Shown in pieces: positions 1 to 7,578 of a DNA stretch of 64,000 bases (position 1 is its first letter; every line of letters starts with the position of its first letter). Below the pieces are notes generated by a model, which had not been told where the DNA came from, did not search any database, and saw only the letters and a program-made list of their open reading frames with translations. The DNA is from Williamsia limnetica (lineage in GTDB: Bacteria > Actinomycetota > Actinomycetes > Mycobacteriales > Mycobacteriaceae). The position numbers and the translations under genes were made by a program. The stretch lies in contig NZ_QJSP01000020.1 in assembly GCF_003217475.1 (NCBI RefSeq), positions 48,437 through 112,436 of the forward strand. Direction: 5' to 3'.

Positions 1-330
1 CGCGTTGGAGACCGAGTGATTGACCCGGCGATCCTTGGTGTTCGTCCTCAACGTGGAGAGTATCTCCGCTGTCGTCCGAACCTCAGCTTGCGCTTTCGAG
101 TGGCGGCGAGAAGCTCGGGTGTCGGTCAACCACTGGTGCTGCTCATCGGCCACGATCACTGAACCATCGGAGAACTCAACTTCATAGCAAGGCCGATCAA
201 CCATCTCCTCAGTGGCCGCAACAACGCGGGTGGGCTTGCCGTCGGCGCCGATCAGGTGATCGCCGACCTGGATCTCACCCATGGTGGTCCATCCCGATGG
301 CGTGGCCAGCGGCGTATCGAGGGCCAAGGC
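1..330 (-). mobile_element. Intein in the DnaB P-loop, N-terminal 110 residues (class 3-like, Ala1)
   Basis: The intein starts directly after the P-loop lysine (codon 331-333) with Ala1 at 328-330. Its first residues are ALALDTPLATPSGWTTMGEI, a block A, followed by VGDHLIGADG. Block B is SDGSVIVADEQHQW, with His65 and Trp67. Standard class 1 inteins start with Cys or Ser; an Ala1 intein with a Trp two residues after the block B His fits class 3 inteins (WCT motif), a type known from the same DnaB insertion site in mycobacteria and their phages. The Cys and Thr of that motif, any homing endonuclease domain and the C-terminal splice junction are outside the window. Confidence 0.85.
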
Positions 331-1032
331 TTTTCCGACGCCAGGTCTCGCCGCCACGATGATCATCTGACCCGCATGCAAACCGTTGGTGAGTTCGTCG
401 AGATCGTGGAAACCCGTTGGCACCCCGAGCGACAGACCGCCCCGCGAGGCGATCGAGTCGATCTCGTCCATCGTCGGCTGCAGTAGCTCTTCAAGAGCCA
501 CATAATCTTCTGCGGTACGGCGTTCGGTGACCTCATAGACCTCGGCCTGCGCGCGGTCGACGACTTCGGCGACATCCTGCCCGTCGGCCCCGGCATAGCC
601 GTACTGGACGATGCGGGTGCCCGCTTCCACCAGTCGACGCAGGATGGCCTTCTCGGCGACGATCTCCGCGTAGTAGCCGGCGTTGGCGGCCGTGGGAACC
701 GTCGAGATCAAGGTGTGCAGATAGGGCGCGCCACCGATGCGGCGCAACTCTCCTGCACGGTCCAGCTGGCCCGCCACGGTCACCGCGTCGGCTGGTTCAC
801 CCTTGGCATACAGATCGAGGATCGCGTCGTACACGGCTTGATGGGCTGGACGGTAGAAGTCGCCGGGCCGCAGCTTTTCGAGGACGTCGGCGATGGCGTC
901 CTTCGACAGCATCATGCCGCCCAGCACAGATTGCTCCGCGGCCATGTCTTGCGGAGGCTGGCGACCGAAGTCCTCACTCGGGGGGGCCTGCTCTCGAGCC
1001 TCGGCATGCCCACGGTCGTCAACTACGGCCAA
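1..1032 (-). CDS. dnaB: Replicative DNA helicase DnaB, N-terminal part, cut by window edge and interrupted by an intein
   Basis: Read on the minus strand, residues 1-234 are the DnaB N-terminal domain and the beginning of the RecA-like helicase domain. Family-typical stretches include AAEQSVLGGMM, RPGDFYRPAHQ, the STVPTAANAGYY region, LLQPTMDEID and LTNGLHAGQM. The chosen start is TTG at 1032, preceded by AGAAGGGG about 7 bases upstream; it gives an N-terminus (LAVVDDRG) like the MAVVDD start of mycobacterial DnaB. At residues 228-234 the Walker A motif ARPGVGK is reached, and the next residue is not the expected Ser/Thr but the first residue of an intein. DnaB unwinds DNA ahead of the replisome as a hexamer and uses this P-loop for ATP, so the protein cannot work until the intein is spliced out. 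The rest of intein and helicase lies beyond base 1. Confidence 0.93.
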   Translation of the reverse strand, partial: MAVVDDRGHAEAREQAPPSEDFGRQPPQDMAAEQSVLGGMMLSKDAIADVLEKLRPGDFYRPAHQAVYDAILDLYAKGEPADAVTVAGQLDRAGELRRIGGAPYLHTLISTVPTAANAGYYAEIVAEKAILRRLVEAGTRIVQYGYAGADGQDVAEVVDRAQAEVYEVTERRTAEDYVALEELLQPTMDEIDSIASRGGLSLGVPTGFHDLDELTNGLHAGQMIIVAARPGVGKALALDTPLATPSGWTTMGEIQVGDHLIGADGKPTRVVAATEEMVDRPCYEVEFSDGSVIVADEQHQWLTDTRASRRHSKAQAEVRTTAEILSTLRTNTKDRRVNHSVSNA

Positions 1033-1195
1033 GACGCCACCCCTTCTCGCTTACCTGTTCGAAATCAGTCTCGCAGGACTGTCCGACAAGCCCCGACCAG
1101 CTCCGGTCACGCCGATCCATCAATCCACTCGGCCAGACACTAAGGGCTCGGAGCAATCGCGCCAAACCGAGCTGTGCACCATCCTGTGCACCAAC

Positions 1196-1312
1196 TGTGG
1201 ACGCTCCGCGCATACCTGTTAGCGCCCTGTTGGGAACTTGTGGATAAGTCGACGAACTTTCGACATTCAGGCACTTCAGAGGTGGTTTCACGCTTTTGAA
1301 CACTGTGGATAC
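1196..1312. promoter_or_regulatory. Cluster of DnaA-box-like sites upstream of dnaB
   Basis: TGTGGATAA at 1239-1247 is the exact complement of the consensus DnaA box TTATCCACA. TGTGGATAC at 1304-1312 differs by one base, and TGTGGAC at 1196-1202 contains the core TCCACA. All three point the same way within about 110 bp upstream of dnaB. This is consistent with DnaA control of helicase expression, but the third site is weak and no AT-rich unwinding element is visible, so it is not proposed as an origin. Confidence 0.4.
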
Positions 1313-1358
1313 CTTTTCGGCGGCGTGTCTCTCCATGTCCGTTTTCGGCGTGTTCCTT

Positions 1359-1406
1359 TTCGCGCGTCGGTTCGGTAGCAGCTTCGCGCGTCGGTTCGGT
1401 AGCAGC
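1359..1406. repeat. Perfect tandem duplication of a 24-bp unit
   Basis: Bases 1359-1382 and 1383-1406 are identical (unit begins TTCGCGCGTCGGTTCGG). Only two copies are present and no further spacing pattern exists, so it looks like a recent slippage or duplication event in non-coding DNA. Confidence 0.85.
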
Positions 1407-1561
1407 CCGATGGCGCCTCGCCGTAGCACGAACGGGTGAACGCCTTGACCGGCCCCGAAATGACCCTTACGATCACGCCCCACCAGACCCGCCAACCCAA
1501 CACATACGAGCCCGCGAAGTGGTGCAATGATCACCAGGCAAGCAATGCTGGGGAGGCATTC

Positions 1562-2125
1562 ATGAGAAAACTCATCGGTGTGATGGCAGCGTTGGCGGCG
1601 ACGGCGGGGTTGCTCACAACCGGCTCGCCGGCGTCGGCCGCTCCCGGTCCCGACTACACGCAGGTGCCTGACCTCTCTGGCTATACGGCGGTCGATCCTG
1701 ACCCGTACTTCTCACTCGACTACAACGACAACGGGCGCACCTTCTTCGTGACCCCTGGCGGTCGGGTGTGCGCGATCGGCTCGGGGTACGCATACGTCGG
1801 CTGCAACGGCCGGCCGGGCGGAGCTCCCCGGGACGCCGTCGGCGTGGCCATCTCAGGAGGCCAGGAAGGTCCGTACTGGGTACCCCGGGACACGACGTAC
1901 AGCACTGCCCCCGAGGGTTGGTTCGAGCCGCCGCTGCTCGGTGTCGGGCAGTCGATCACGGTCGCCGGCTCGACCTGCGCGGTGAGCCCCGTCAGCGTCA
2001 CCTGTGTCGGCGGGCCGCGTGCGTTCACCGTCGCCCAGTCGTGGTTCAAGTTCGTCTACCCAGCGGGCGACAAGTACCACGACAACAACATCAACCCGAG
2101 GTATCTGCCGCCAGATCAGCGTTGA
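1562..2125 (+). CDS. Secreted protein of unknown function (187 aa)
   Basis: The start ATG at 1562 is preceded by GGGGAGG about 6 bases upstream. The N-terminus MRKLIGVMAALAATAG followed by LLTTGSPASAAPG is a Sec signal peptide, with cleavage likely after ASA (about residue 29). The mature part is about 160 residues, Gly/Pro/Tyr-rich, and has four Cys (VCAIGSG, VGCNG, TCAVS, VTCVG), probably two disulfides. A phrase like NDNGRTFFVTPGGRVCAIG resembles the many small secreted proteins of Mycobacteriales in which a core domain begins FxTPxGxxCxI; these have no known function. An upstream extension of the frame to 1436 is unlikely because it has no ribosome site and would bury the signal peptide. 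It stands alone, downstream of the divergent dnaB. Confidence 0.8.
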   Translation: MRKLIGVMAALAATAGLLTTGSPASAAPGPDYTQVPDLSGYTAVDPDPYFSLDYNDNGRTFFVTPGGRVCAIGSGYAYVGCNGRPGGAPRDAVGVAISGGQEGPYWVPRDTTYSTAPEGWFEPPLLGVGQSITVAGSTCAVSPVSVTCVGGPRAFTVAQSWFKFVYPAGDKYHDNNINPRYLPPDQR

Positions 2126-2156
2126 GCGAGACCCGGAGTCGGCGCATGCGCCTCTG

Positions 2157-2648
2157 TCATGTCCCGTTCAGCTCGTCCTGATACGTCTTCATCGCGCCGA
2201 TCATGGCGCTGAACACCCGGTGCGCAGCCTCGAGATCCTCGTCGGGGAGTTCCGCCAGCGCGTCGTGCGTGTGTTTGCCGAGCGGCGCGAAGAAGGCTCT
2301 CGCCACCGCCATCCCGTGATCGTCGTAGTGCAGCATCACTTTCCGACGGTCCTTCTCATGTGCCTCACGCCGGATGTGCCCGGAGCCGATGAGCCGTTCC
2401 ACGAGATGCGTCACCGCTCCGCCGGATACCTGCAGTCGCTGACCGAGCGCGCCCGATGTGAGCGGCTCGCCCGCAGAATCTGCGACCATCACATGCAGGA
2501 GCGCCCGAAAATCATTGGCACTGAGGTCGTTCAGCCCAGCGAACACACGCGAGATCTGATCCGACTCCGCCGAGAGCGCCCGCACATCGGCCGACATCTG
2601 AAACTCCAACTCGGCACGCGGGTCCCCCGAAGGGACTTGCTCGGACAT
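2157..2648 (-). CDS. MarR-family transcriptional regulator
   Basis: The protein has 163 residues, the usual MarR length. A winged helix-turn-helix lies in the middle: LTSGALGQRLQVSGGAVTHL is the helix-turn-helix, followed by VERLIGSGHIRREAHEKDRR, the wing with the conserved D-x-R basic pattern. N- and C-terminal helices would form the dimer interface. The gene is divergent from the RND transporter at 2731, with an 82-bp gap that contains the AT-rich palindrome at 2702-2715. By family logic it represses that transporter and itself, and is released by a small-molecule ligand. No ligand can be deduced. Confidence 0.88.
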   Translation of the reverse strand: MSEQVPSGDPRAELEFQMSADVRALSAESDQISRVFAGLNDLSANDFRALLHVMVADSAGEPLTSGALGQRLQVSGGAVTHLVERLIGSGHIRREAHEKDRRKVMLHYDDHGMAVARAFFAPLGKHTHDALAELPDEDLEAAHRVFSAMIGAMKTYQDELNGT

Positions 2649-2701
2649 CGTTTCCTCCTGCCGACGGCGCTACTGCCACCGGAAGATAGTTTACTTGCTC
2701 A

Positions 2702-2715
2702 ATATTTGAAAATAT
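2702..2715. promoter_or_regulatory. AT-rich palindrome, likely MarR operator
   Basis: ATATTT-GA-AAATAT is a perfect 6+6 inverted repeat in an otherwise GC-rich genome. It is centred between the divergent marR-like gene and the MmpL gene and lies about 15 bases before the transporter start, where a repressor would block RNA polymerase. Half-site and length match MarR-type operators. Confidence 0.6.
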
Positions 2716-2730
2716 GAGATTGTCTGAAAT

Positions 2731-4866
2731 ATGGCGATAAATGACACGTCAACTGATTCTCGCACCCTTTGGGATCAGCTTGCCGCTTCAGTGACCGGAC
2801 GACGATCGTGGTGCATCGCACTGGTGATCGTTCTGATCTCGATCGCCGCGATGGGACTCATCGGTGAGAACGACTCGGCCGGCGAGGCTCCTCAATCCCT
2901 GCCGGCCAACGCCGACTCCGCCGACGTCGACGAATTGCTGGAACAGTTCCCCGACTCGGACGTCGCGCCGGCGGTCCTCGTCGTGGTGCGCGATGACGGT
3001 GGCACCCTCACCCCGGCCGACCAGGAGGCCGTCGCAGCGGCCCAGCAGCGCATGCTCGCGGTCGAGCGGTCCGTTCCCACAGACAGTCTTACCGGCCCGC
3101 CGGTGGCGCTCTCACCGGACCAGATGGCCGCGATCTCGATCGTGCCGGTCAGCGCCGACCTCAACGGCTTCAAGCTCACCGATCTCGTCGACGAACTCCG
3201 AGCCGCAGCTGACGACGGACTACCGAGCGACCTCACCACCTACGTCACCGGCGGCCCGGCGTTCGGCGCCGACACCGCCAACTCGTTCTCCGGCGCCAAC
3301 GTCACCCTGCTCGCCGTCACGGCTCTGGTGGTCGCCCTCCTGTTGATCGTCACCTACCGGTCCCCGGTGCTGTGGCTGGTCCCGCTCATCGTCATAGCGT
3401 TCGCCGACAGGCTGGCCAGTTCTGTTGGCACCGGCCTGGCCGAACTCACCGGTCTGTCGTTCGACGGCTCGACGTCGGGGATCACCAGCGTGCTCGTCTT
3501 CGGGGCCGGCACCAACTACGCGCTGCTGTTGATCTCTCGCTATCGCGAAGAGTTGCGGGCCGAGGCCGACCATCGAATTGCGTTGCGGCGCGCCGTCCGT
3601 CAGGCCGGCCCGGCCATCCTGGCGTCCAACGCAACGGTCGTGTTGGCCCTGCTGACCCTGCTCCTCGCCGTGCTCCCGAGTACCCGTAGCCTCGGCGCGC
3701 TGGCAGCCGCAGGTCTGGTGGTGGCGGTGATCTTCGCGCTGCTGGTGCTGCCCCCGCTGCTGGCTCTGTTCGGGACCAAACTCTTTTGGCCGTTTGTACC
3801 CAAGGTGGGCGACCCCGTCCCCACCGAGGGTGGCACCTGGTTCCGTATCGCCGGAGCGGTCTCCCGGCACCCCGCACGAGTACTCGTGGTCTCTCTGACC
3901 GCTCTGATCGCGTGCTCACTCGGCCTGGTGGGCGCCAACATCGGCCTCTCGCAGACCGAACAGTTCCGGGTCAGCGCCGACTCGGTCGAGGGGTTCGACA
4001 AGCTGTCCGAACACTTCCCGCCGGGGCAGTCCGATCCCACCACCGTCCTCGCGAAAACGTTCGCGGCCGAGGAGGTTCAAGGAATCATCGAGTCGACGCC
4101 GGGGGTCGTGTCGGTGACGGAGACCGGACAATCCCCGACCGGGTTCACGAAGTGGTCCGTGGTACTCGATGCCGATCCGGCCTCGCAGGAAGCCTTCGAC
4201 ATCATCGAAGAGCTGCGGACCTCCACCGACGAATTGCGCGGTGCCAACGCTTTTGTCGGCGGATCCGACGCCAAAGCGCTCGACATCCAAAACGCCTCTG
4301 AGCGCGATCGATTGGTGATCATCCCACTGATCCTGGCGGTGGTCTTCATCATCCTCATCGTATTCCTCCGAGCGCTCGTCGCGCCGCTCGTGCTGGTCGC
4401 GACGACCGTGCTGAGTACTCTCGCCGCGATCGGGATCGGCAGTCTCATCAGCGAACACATCTTCGGCTTCCCCGGCGTGGACAACAACGTCCCGCTGTAT
4501 TCGTTCCTGTTCCTCGTCGCGCTCGGTATCGACTACACCATGTTCTTGGTGATCCGCGCCCGCGAAGAGACACCGGAATACGGTACGCGACAGGCGATCA
4601 TCCGCGCGGTCGCGTCGACCGGCGCCGTGATCACCAGTGCCGGAATCGTTTTGGCAGCAGTGTTCTGCGTGCTCGGCATTCTGCCGCTGATCACGCTCAC
4701 CCAGATCGGGATCATCGTCGGCCTGGGTATCCTTCTCGACACGTTCCTGGTACGAACAGTGGTGATACCCGCTCTCTTCAGTCTGATCGGGCCTCGCATG
4801 TGGTGGCCCGGCAATGTGGATACACAAGCGCGTCCACACCCGCAGTTACAACCGCAACAGAAATAG
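2731..4866 (+). CDS. MmpL/ActII-3-type RND transporter
   Basis: The 711-residue inner-membrane protein has the two-fold RND layout: a TM helix near residue 25-45, a periplasmic domain (50-185), a TM bundle (190-350), a second periplasmic domain (405-525) and a second TM bundle (527-695). The MmpL signature occurs twice: GAGTNYALLLISRYRE (residues 258-273) and ALGIDYTMFLVIRARE (597-612). In the second, Asp601-Tyr602 matches the proton-relay pair; in the first, the Asp is Asn262. The short C-terminus lacks the long cytoplasmic tail of MmpL3. The family exports lipids or drugs with proton import. It is divergent from a MarR gene and followed 12 bases later by a lipocalin gene, which suggests a regulated lipid or hydrophobic-compound export module. 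Confidence 0.9.
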   Translation: MAINDTSTDSRTLWDQLAASVTGRRSWCIALVIVLISIAAMGLIGENDSAGEAPQSLPANADSADVDELLEQFPDSDVAPAVLVVVRDDGGTLTPADQEAVAAAQQRMLAVERSVPTDSLTGPPVALSPDQMAAISIVPVSADLNGFKLTDLVDELRAAADDGLPSDLTTYVTGGPAFGADTANSFSGANVTLLAVTALVVALLLIVTYRSPVLWLVPLIVIAFADRLASSVGTGLAELTGLSFDGSTSGITSVLVFGAGTNYALLLISRYREELRAEADHRIALRRAVRQAGPAILASNATVVLALLTLLLAVLPSTRSLGALAAAGLVVAVIFALLVLPPLLALFGTKLFWPFVPKVGDPVPTEGGTWFRIAGAVSRHPARVLVVSLTALIACSLGLVGANIGLSQTEQFRVSADSVEGFDKLSEHFPPGQSDPTTVLAKTFAAEEVQGIIESTPGVVSVTETGQSPTGFTKWSVVLDADPASQEAFDIIEELRTSTDELRGANAFVGGSDAKALDIQNASERDRLVIIPLILAVVFIILIVFLRALVAPLVLVATTVLSTLAAIGIGSLISEHIFGFPGVDNNVPLYSFLFLVALGIDYTMFLVIRAREETPEYGTRQAIIRAVASTGAVITSAGIVLAAVFCVLGILPLITLTQIGIIVGLGILLDTFLVRTVVIPALFSLIGPRMWWPGNVDTQARPHPQLQPQQK

Positions 4867-4878
4867 GAGATGGCAACC

Positions 4879-5496
4879 ATGGCGTTCTCACCTCGACGGC
4901 TCAGCCGCGCAGTGATCGGTGGGCTGGCAATCGCTTTCGCGCTGGCCTGCGCGGCCCCCGCCTCGGCCGACACCAGTTCACTGCCCCAGCCGCTCAAGCC
5001 GGTGGCCAAACTGGACACCCAGCGCTACCTCGGTACCTGGAACCAGGTCGCCGCAATCCCCCAGCCGTTCAACCTGATCTGCGCCCGTGACACCCAGGCG
5101 CAGTACGACCTGATCGATGCGAGCAACATTCGGGTCGAGAACACCTGCACCACCTGGACCAACGGTGAGAACAAGATCGTCGGCAACGCGCGCGTCAACG
5201 ACGCCGTCACCGGCGCACAACTGCACGTGAGCTTCCCCGGCGTCCCCACGCAGGAGTCGAAGTCCGGTCCCACCAATTACGTCGTCACCTATATCGCCGA
5301 TGACTACTCCTGGGCATTTGTCGGAAGCCCCGAACGCACGTCGGCGTTCGTCCTGTCCCGGGAGCCGAATGTGAGCACCGCGCAGTGGAAGCAGATCCGC
5401 AAGGTCGCCGAGGACCGCGGCTACAACGCCTGCACCATCCTCACCTCACCGACCACCGGTGGGTCCAACGAGATCCGCCCGCTCTGCACTGTCTGA
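4879..5496 (+). CDS. Secreted lipocalin-like protein
   Basis: The start was set at ATG 4879 because AGGAG at 4865-4869 is about 9 bases upstream; an ATG at 4870 would touch the ribosome site. Residues 1-30 form a signal peptide (AIAFALACAAPASA). The mature protein carries the lipocalin G-x-W motif in RYLGTWNQVAAIP near the start, then beta-strand-rich sequence and a late Arg-containing segment (SREPNVSTAQWKQIRK) as in bacterial Blc-type lipocalins. Three mature Cys (ICARD, NTCTTW, NACTI) and one near the end (PLCTV) could form two disulfides. Lipocalins bind lipids or other hydrophobic ligands. Being co-directional with and 12 bp behind the MmpL gene, it may be the extracytoplasmic acceptor or carrier for the exported compound. 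Confidence 0.85.
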   Translation: MAFSPRRLSRAVIGGLAIAFALACAAPASADTSSLPQPLKPVAKLDTQRYLGTWNQVAAIPQPFNLICARDTQAQYDLIDASNIRVENTCTTWTNGENKIVGNARVNDAVTGAQLHVSFPGVPTQESKSGPTNYVVTYIADDYSWAFVGSPERTSAFVLSREPNVSTAQWKQIRKVAEDRGYNACTILTSPTTGGSNEIRPLCTV

Positions 5497-5514
5497 GCTG
5501 ACACCCACACAACA

Positions 5515-5552
5515 ACAACAAACCCCCGACCAGATGGCCGGGGGTTTGTTGT
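5515..5552. terminator. Bidirectional terminator between lipocalin gene and rplI
   Basis: ACAACAAACCCCCG (5515-5528) and its exact complement CGGGGGTTTGTTGT (5539-5552) form a 14-bp stem with a 10-base loop. The A-rich and T-rich bases at the ends of the stem give a U-rich tail in both directions, fitting two converging genes. Confidence 0.85.
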
Positions 5553-5567
5553 CGGATCGCTGTGTGA

Positions 5568-6023
5568 CTACTCGCCGGCAGCCACGGTCAGGCTGAACTT
5601 GGCGGCGACATCGCCGTGCAGGTTCACCACGACCGGGTACTTGCCGGTGGCCTTGATGTGGCCTTCGGGCAGTTCGACGCTGCGCTTGTCGATCGCCGGT
5701 CCACCGGCGGTCTTGATCGCGCCCACGACGTCAGCCGTGGAGACCGAACCGAAGAGCTTGCCGGAGTCGTGGGTCTTGACGCCCAGCTTGACCTCGGAGA
5801 GTCCTTCGATGGCCTGCTTGAGCTCGTTGGCGTGCTCGACGCCACGAACCTCGCGCAGATCACGCGAACGGCGGATGCCGTCGACCTGCTTCTGGGCTCC
5901 ACGGGTGGCGACGATGGCCAGTCCGCGGGGCAGCAGGAAGTTACGGCCGTAGCCGTCTTTGACCTCGACGGTGTCGCCTGCGACACCCAGGTTCTCAACC
6001 TCTGCGGTGAGGATCAGTTTCAT
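5568..6023 (-). CDS. rplI: 50S ribosomal protein L9
   Basis: The 151-residue protein begins [36 protein letters not shown] in sense, the characteristic L9 N-terminal RNA-binding fold, followed by a long helix and the C-terminal domain ending in [16 protein letters not shown]. Length and sequence are normal for the family. It binds 23S rRNA in the large subunit. It is the last gene of the rpsF-ssb-rpsR-rplI operon (18 bases after rpsR) and ends at the bidirectional terminator. Confidence 0.98.
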   Translation of the reverse strand: MKLILTAEVENLGVAGDTVEVKDGYGRNFLLPRGLAIVATRGAQKQVDGIRRSRDLREVRGVEHANELKQAIEGLSEVKLGVKTHDSGKLFGSVSTADVVGAIKTAGGPAIDKRSVELPEGHIKATGKYPVVVNLHGDVAAKFSLTVAAGE

Positions 6024-6041
6024 GTTCTTGGTCCTTTCCGC

Positions 6042-6305
6042 TTATCGAGAGGTCGAGGTGAAGGGCAGCAGGGCAACTTCGCGCGAGTTCTTCACCGCGA
6101 TGGCCACGTCCCGCTGATGCTGGACGCAGTTACCGGTGACCCGACGCGAGCGGATCTTGCCACGGTCAGACAGGAAGCGACGCAGCAGCGCCGTGTCCTT
6201 GTAGTCGATCAACAGGTTCTTCTCTTTGCAGAAAGTGCAGGCCTTGGCCTTGACGATCTTTTCTGCACCACGGACCTTCCGTCCGCCTTTAGCTTTTCCA
6301 GCCAT
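6042..6305 (-). CDS. rpsR: 30S ribosomal protein S18, zinc-ligand (C+) type
   Basis: The start at ATG 6305 gives [16 protein letters not shown], 87 residues, the standard S18 size; an upstream in-frame start at 6320 is an artefact. [10 protein letters not shown] contains a CxxC pair and TGNCVQHQR another Cys, the pattern of the Cys-containing C+ form. Mycobacteria keep a second, Cys-free S18 that replaces it under zinc limitation. The [17 protein letters not shown] stretch is the typical 16S/S6-binding core. It pairs with S6 from the same operon in the 30S platform. Confidence 0.97.
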   Translation of the reverse strand: MAGKAKGGRKVRGAEKIVKAKACTFCKEKNLLIDYKDTALLRRFLSDRGKIRSRRVTGNCVQHQRDVAIAVKNSREVALLPFTSTSR

Positions 6306-6368
6306 GTGTACATACTCCAAAAGTGTTCAGATCCTCGGCATGTGACTGCCGAGACCCTGGAATGTTCG

Positions 6369-6908
6369 TCAGAACGGTGGTTCGTCGTCCCCGCCACCGA
6401 ACGATCCGCTCGCCGGGGCACTGCCCCACGGATCGTCGTTCTGCGCAGCGCCGCCGCCGCCGGAATTGCCTCCGCCGCCGCCACGGTTTCCACCGCCGCC
6501 GCCGGAACCGGCATTGCCGCCACCGCCACCGCCGCCTCCACCGCGCGAGGCCCGATTGACCTTTGCGGTGGCGTAGCGGAGCGAGGGACCGATCTCGTCG
6601 ACCTCGAGTTCGACCACTGTGCGCTTCTCACCCTCACGGGTTTCGTACGACCGCTGCTTGAGCCGGCCGGACACGATCACGCGTGAACCCTTGGTGAGAG
6701 ATTCGGCAACATTCTCGGCGGCATCACGCCAGATGTTGCAGCGCATGAACAGCGCTTCGCCGTCTTTCCATTCGTTGGTCTGCCGGTCGAACGCACGCGG
6801 CGTAGAAGCCACGGTGAAGTTCGCGACGGCGGCACCGGACGGTGTGAACCGGAGTTCCGGATCAGCCGTGAGGTTTCCAACGACGGTGATGATGGTGTCG
6901 CCTGCCAT
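6369..6908 (-). CDS. ssb: Single-stranded DNA-binding protein
   Basis: The 179-residue protein has an N-terminal OB fold ([52 protein letters not shown]; residues 1-115), a very Gly-rich flexible linker (residues 120-160, long Gly runs), and the conserved acidic tip DDEPPF at the C-terminus that recruits replication and repair partners. It coats single-stranded DNA during replication, recombination and repair. It sits between rpsF and rpsR, the conserved operon order in this phylum. Confidence 0.98.
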   Translation of the reverse strand: MAGDTIITVVGNLTADPELRFTPSGAAVANFTVASTPRAFDRQTNEWKDGEALFMRCNIWRDAAENVAESLTKGSRVIVSGRLKQRSYETREGEKRTVVELEVDEIGPSLRYATAKVNRASRGGGGGGGGGNAGSGGGGGNRGGGGGNSGGGGAAQNDDPWGSAPASGSFGGGDDEPPF

Positions 6909-7062
6909 GTGTATCTCCCGAGTTCAGTTGCGGTTGCGCAGTGGTTGGGGTCGATGTGCACCGAGCGAGCGAGCCCCCTGTGAGAGGAGCCTAGAGCCCG
7001 GTACCGACACGCATGAGACGTTCAGAAGGACCGAATGGTTCAACTGGACGCGTCAGCAGTGC

Positions 7063-7419
7063 TTACTTGGCCGGTTTTGCAGCAGCCTTGGCCGCGTGCT
7101 TGGCAGCAACCTTGGCGCGACGCACCTTGGCCCGCTCATCGACACGCATCACCTTGGTGCGCAGCACCGACTCGTTCAGCTTCAGCTGACGATCGAGCTC
7201 GGTGACGGTTTGGGGCTCCGCATTGAGATCGACGACTGCGTAAATTCCCTCGGTGTGCTTGAGAATTTCGTAGGCAAGACGGCGCTTGCCCCAGACATCG
7301 ACGCCTGCAACATTTCCGCCATCCTGGCGAATCACGTTGAGGAAGGTATCCAACGATGGAGCAACAGTTCGCTCATCTAGGTTGGGGTCGAGAATGACCA
7401 TCAATTCGTAGTGACGCAT
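7063..7419 (-). CDS. rpsF: 30S ribosomal protein S6
   Basis: The protein begins [19 protein letters not shown], the S6 signature, and has the [10 protein letters not shown] motif and the [12 protein letters not shown] strand. At 118 residues it is longer than the about 95-residue mycobacterial form because of a Lys/Ala-rich tail ([21 protein letters not shown] in sense), a low-complexity basic extension that probably contacts rRNA. It is the first gene of the operon; its promoter must lie in 7420-7578, shared with the divergent gene at 7579. The 154-bp gap before ssb holds nothing recognisable. Confidence 0.96.
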   Translation of the reverse strand: MRHYELMVILDPNLDERTVAPSLDTFLNVIRQDGGNVAGVDVWGKRRLAYEILKHTEGIYAVVDLNAEPQTVTELDRQLKLNESVLRTKVMRVDERAKVRRAKVAAKHAAKAAAKPAK

Positions 7420-7578
7420 AAGACCTCATCACCTCCTATGGACTAGGTCGGCCACGGACGTTCCGTGGCAGGAGGGTCGCCGCGTCGGCAACGCTGGCCA
7501 GGTTACCTCAACAGACCGTGACCAGCGAAATTCCCCATTCGGGACCATGAAACCTGAATCGCTAGTTAGTTTTTGCGG

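Larger units (their letters stand above)
1033..1561. other. Gene-free 529-bp region between dnaB and a secreted-protein gene
   Basis: No convincing protein gene is present; the open frames here lack family features and ribosome sites. The region holds the promoter of dnaB (minus strand), three TGTGGA-containing DnaA-box-like sites (1196, 1239, 1304), a perfect 24-bp tandem repeat (1359-1406), and the leader of the secreted-protein gene that starts at 1562. Confidence 0.6.

Noticed and set aside
1359..1406. Tandem 24-bp repeat considered as a CRISPR array or iteron origin
   Set aside because: Only two adjacent copies without spacers, no cas genes, and no replication initiator gene nearby.
1033..1561. 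Chromosomal origin of replication suggested by the DnaA-box-like sites
   Set aside because: The origin normally lies by dnaA-dnaN; there is no AT-rich region, and two of the three boxes are imperfect.
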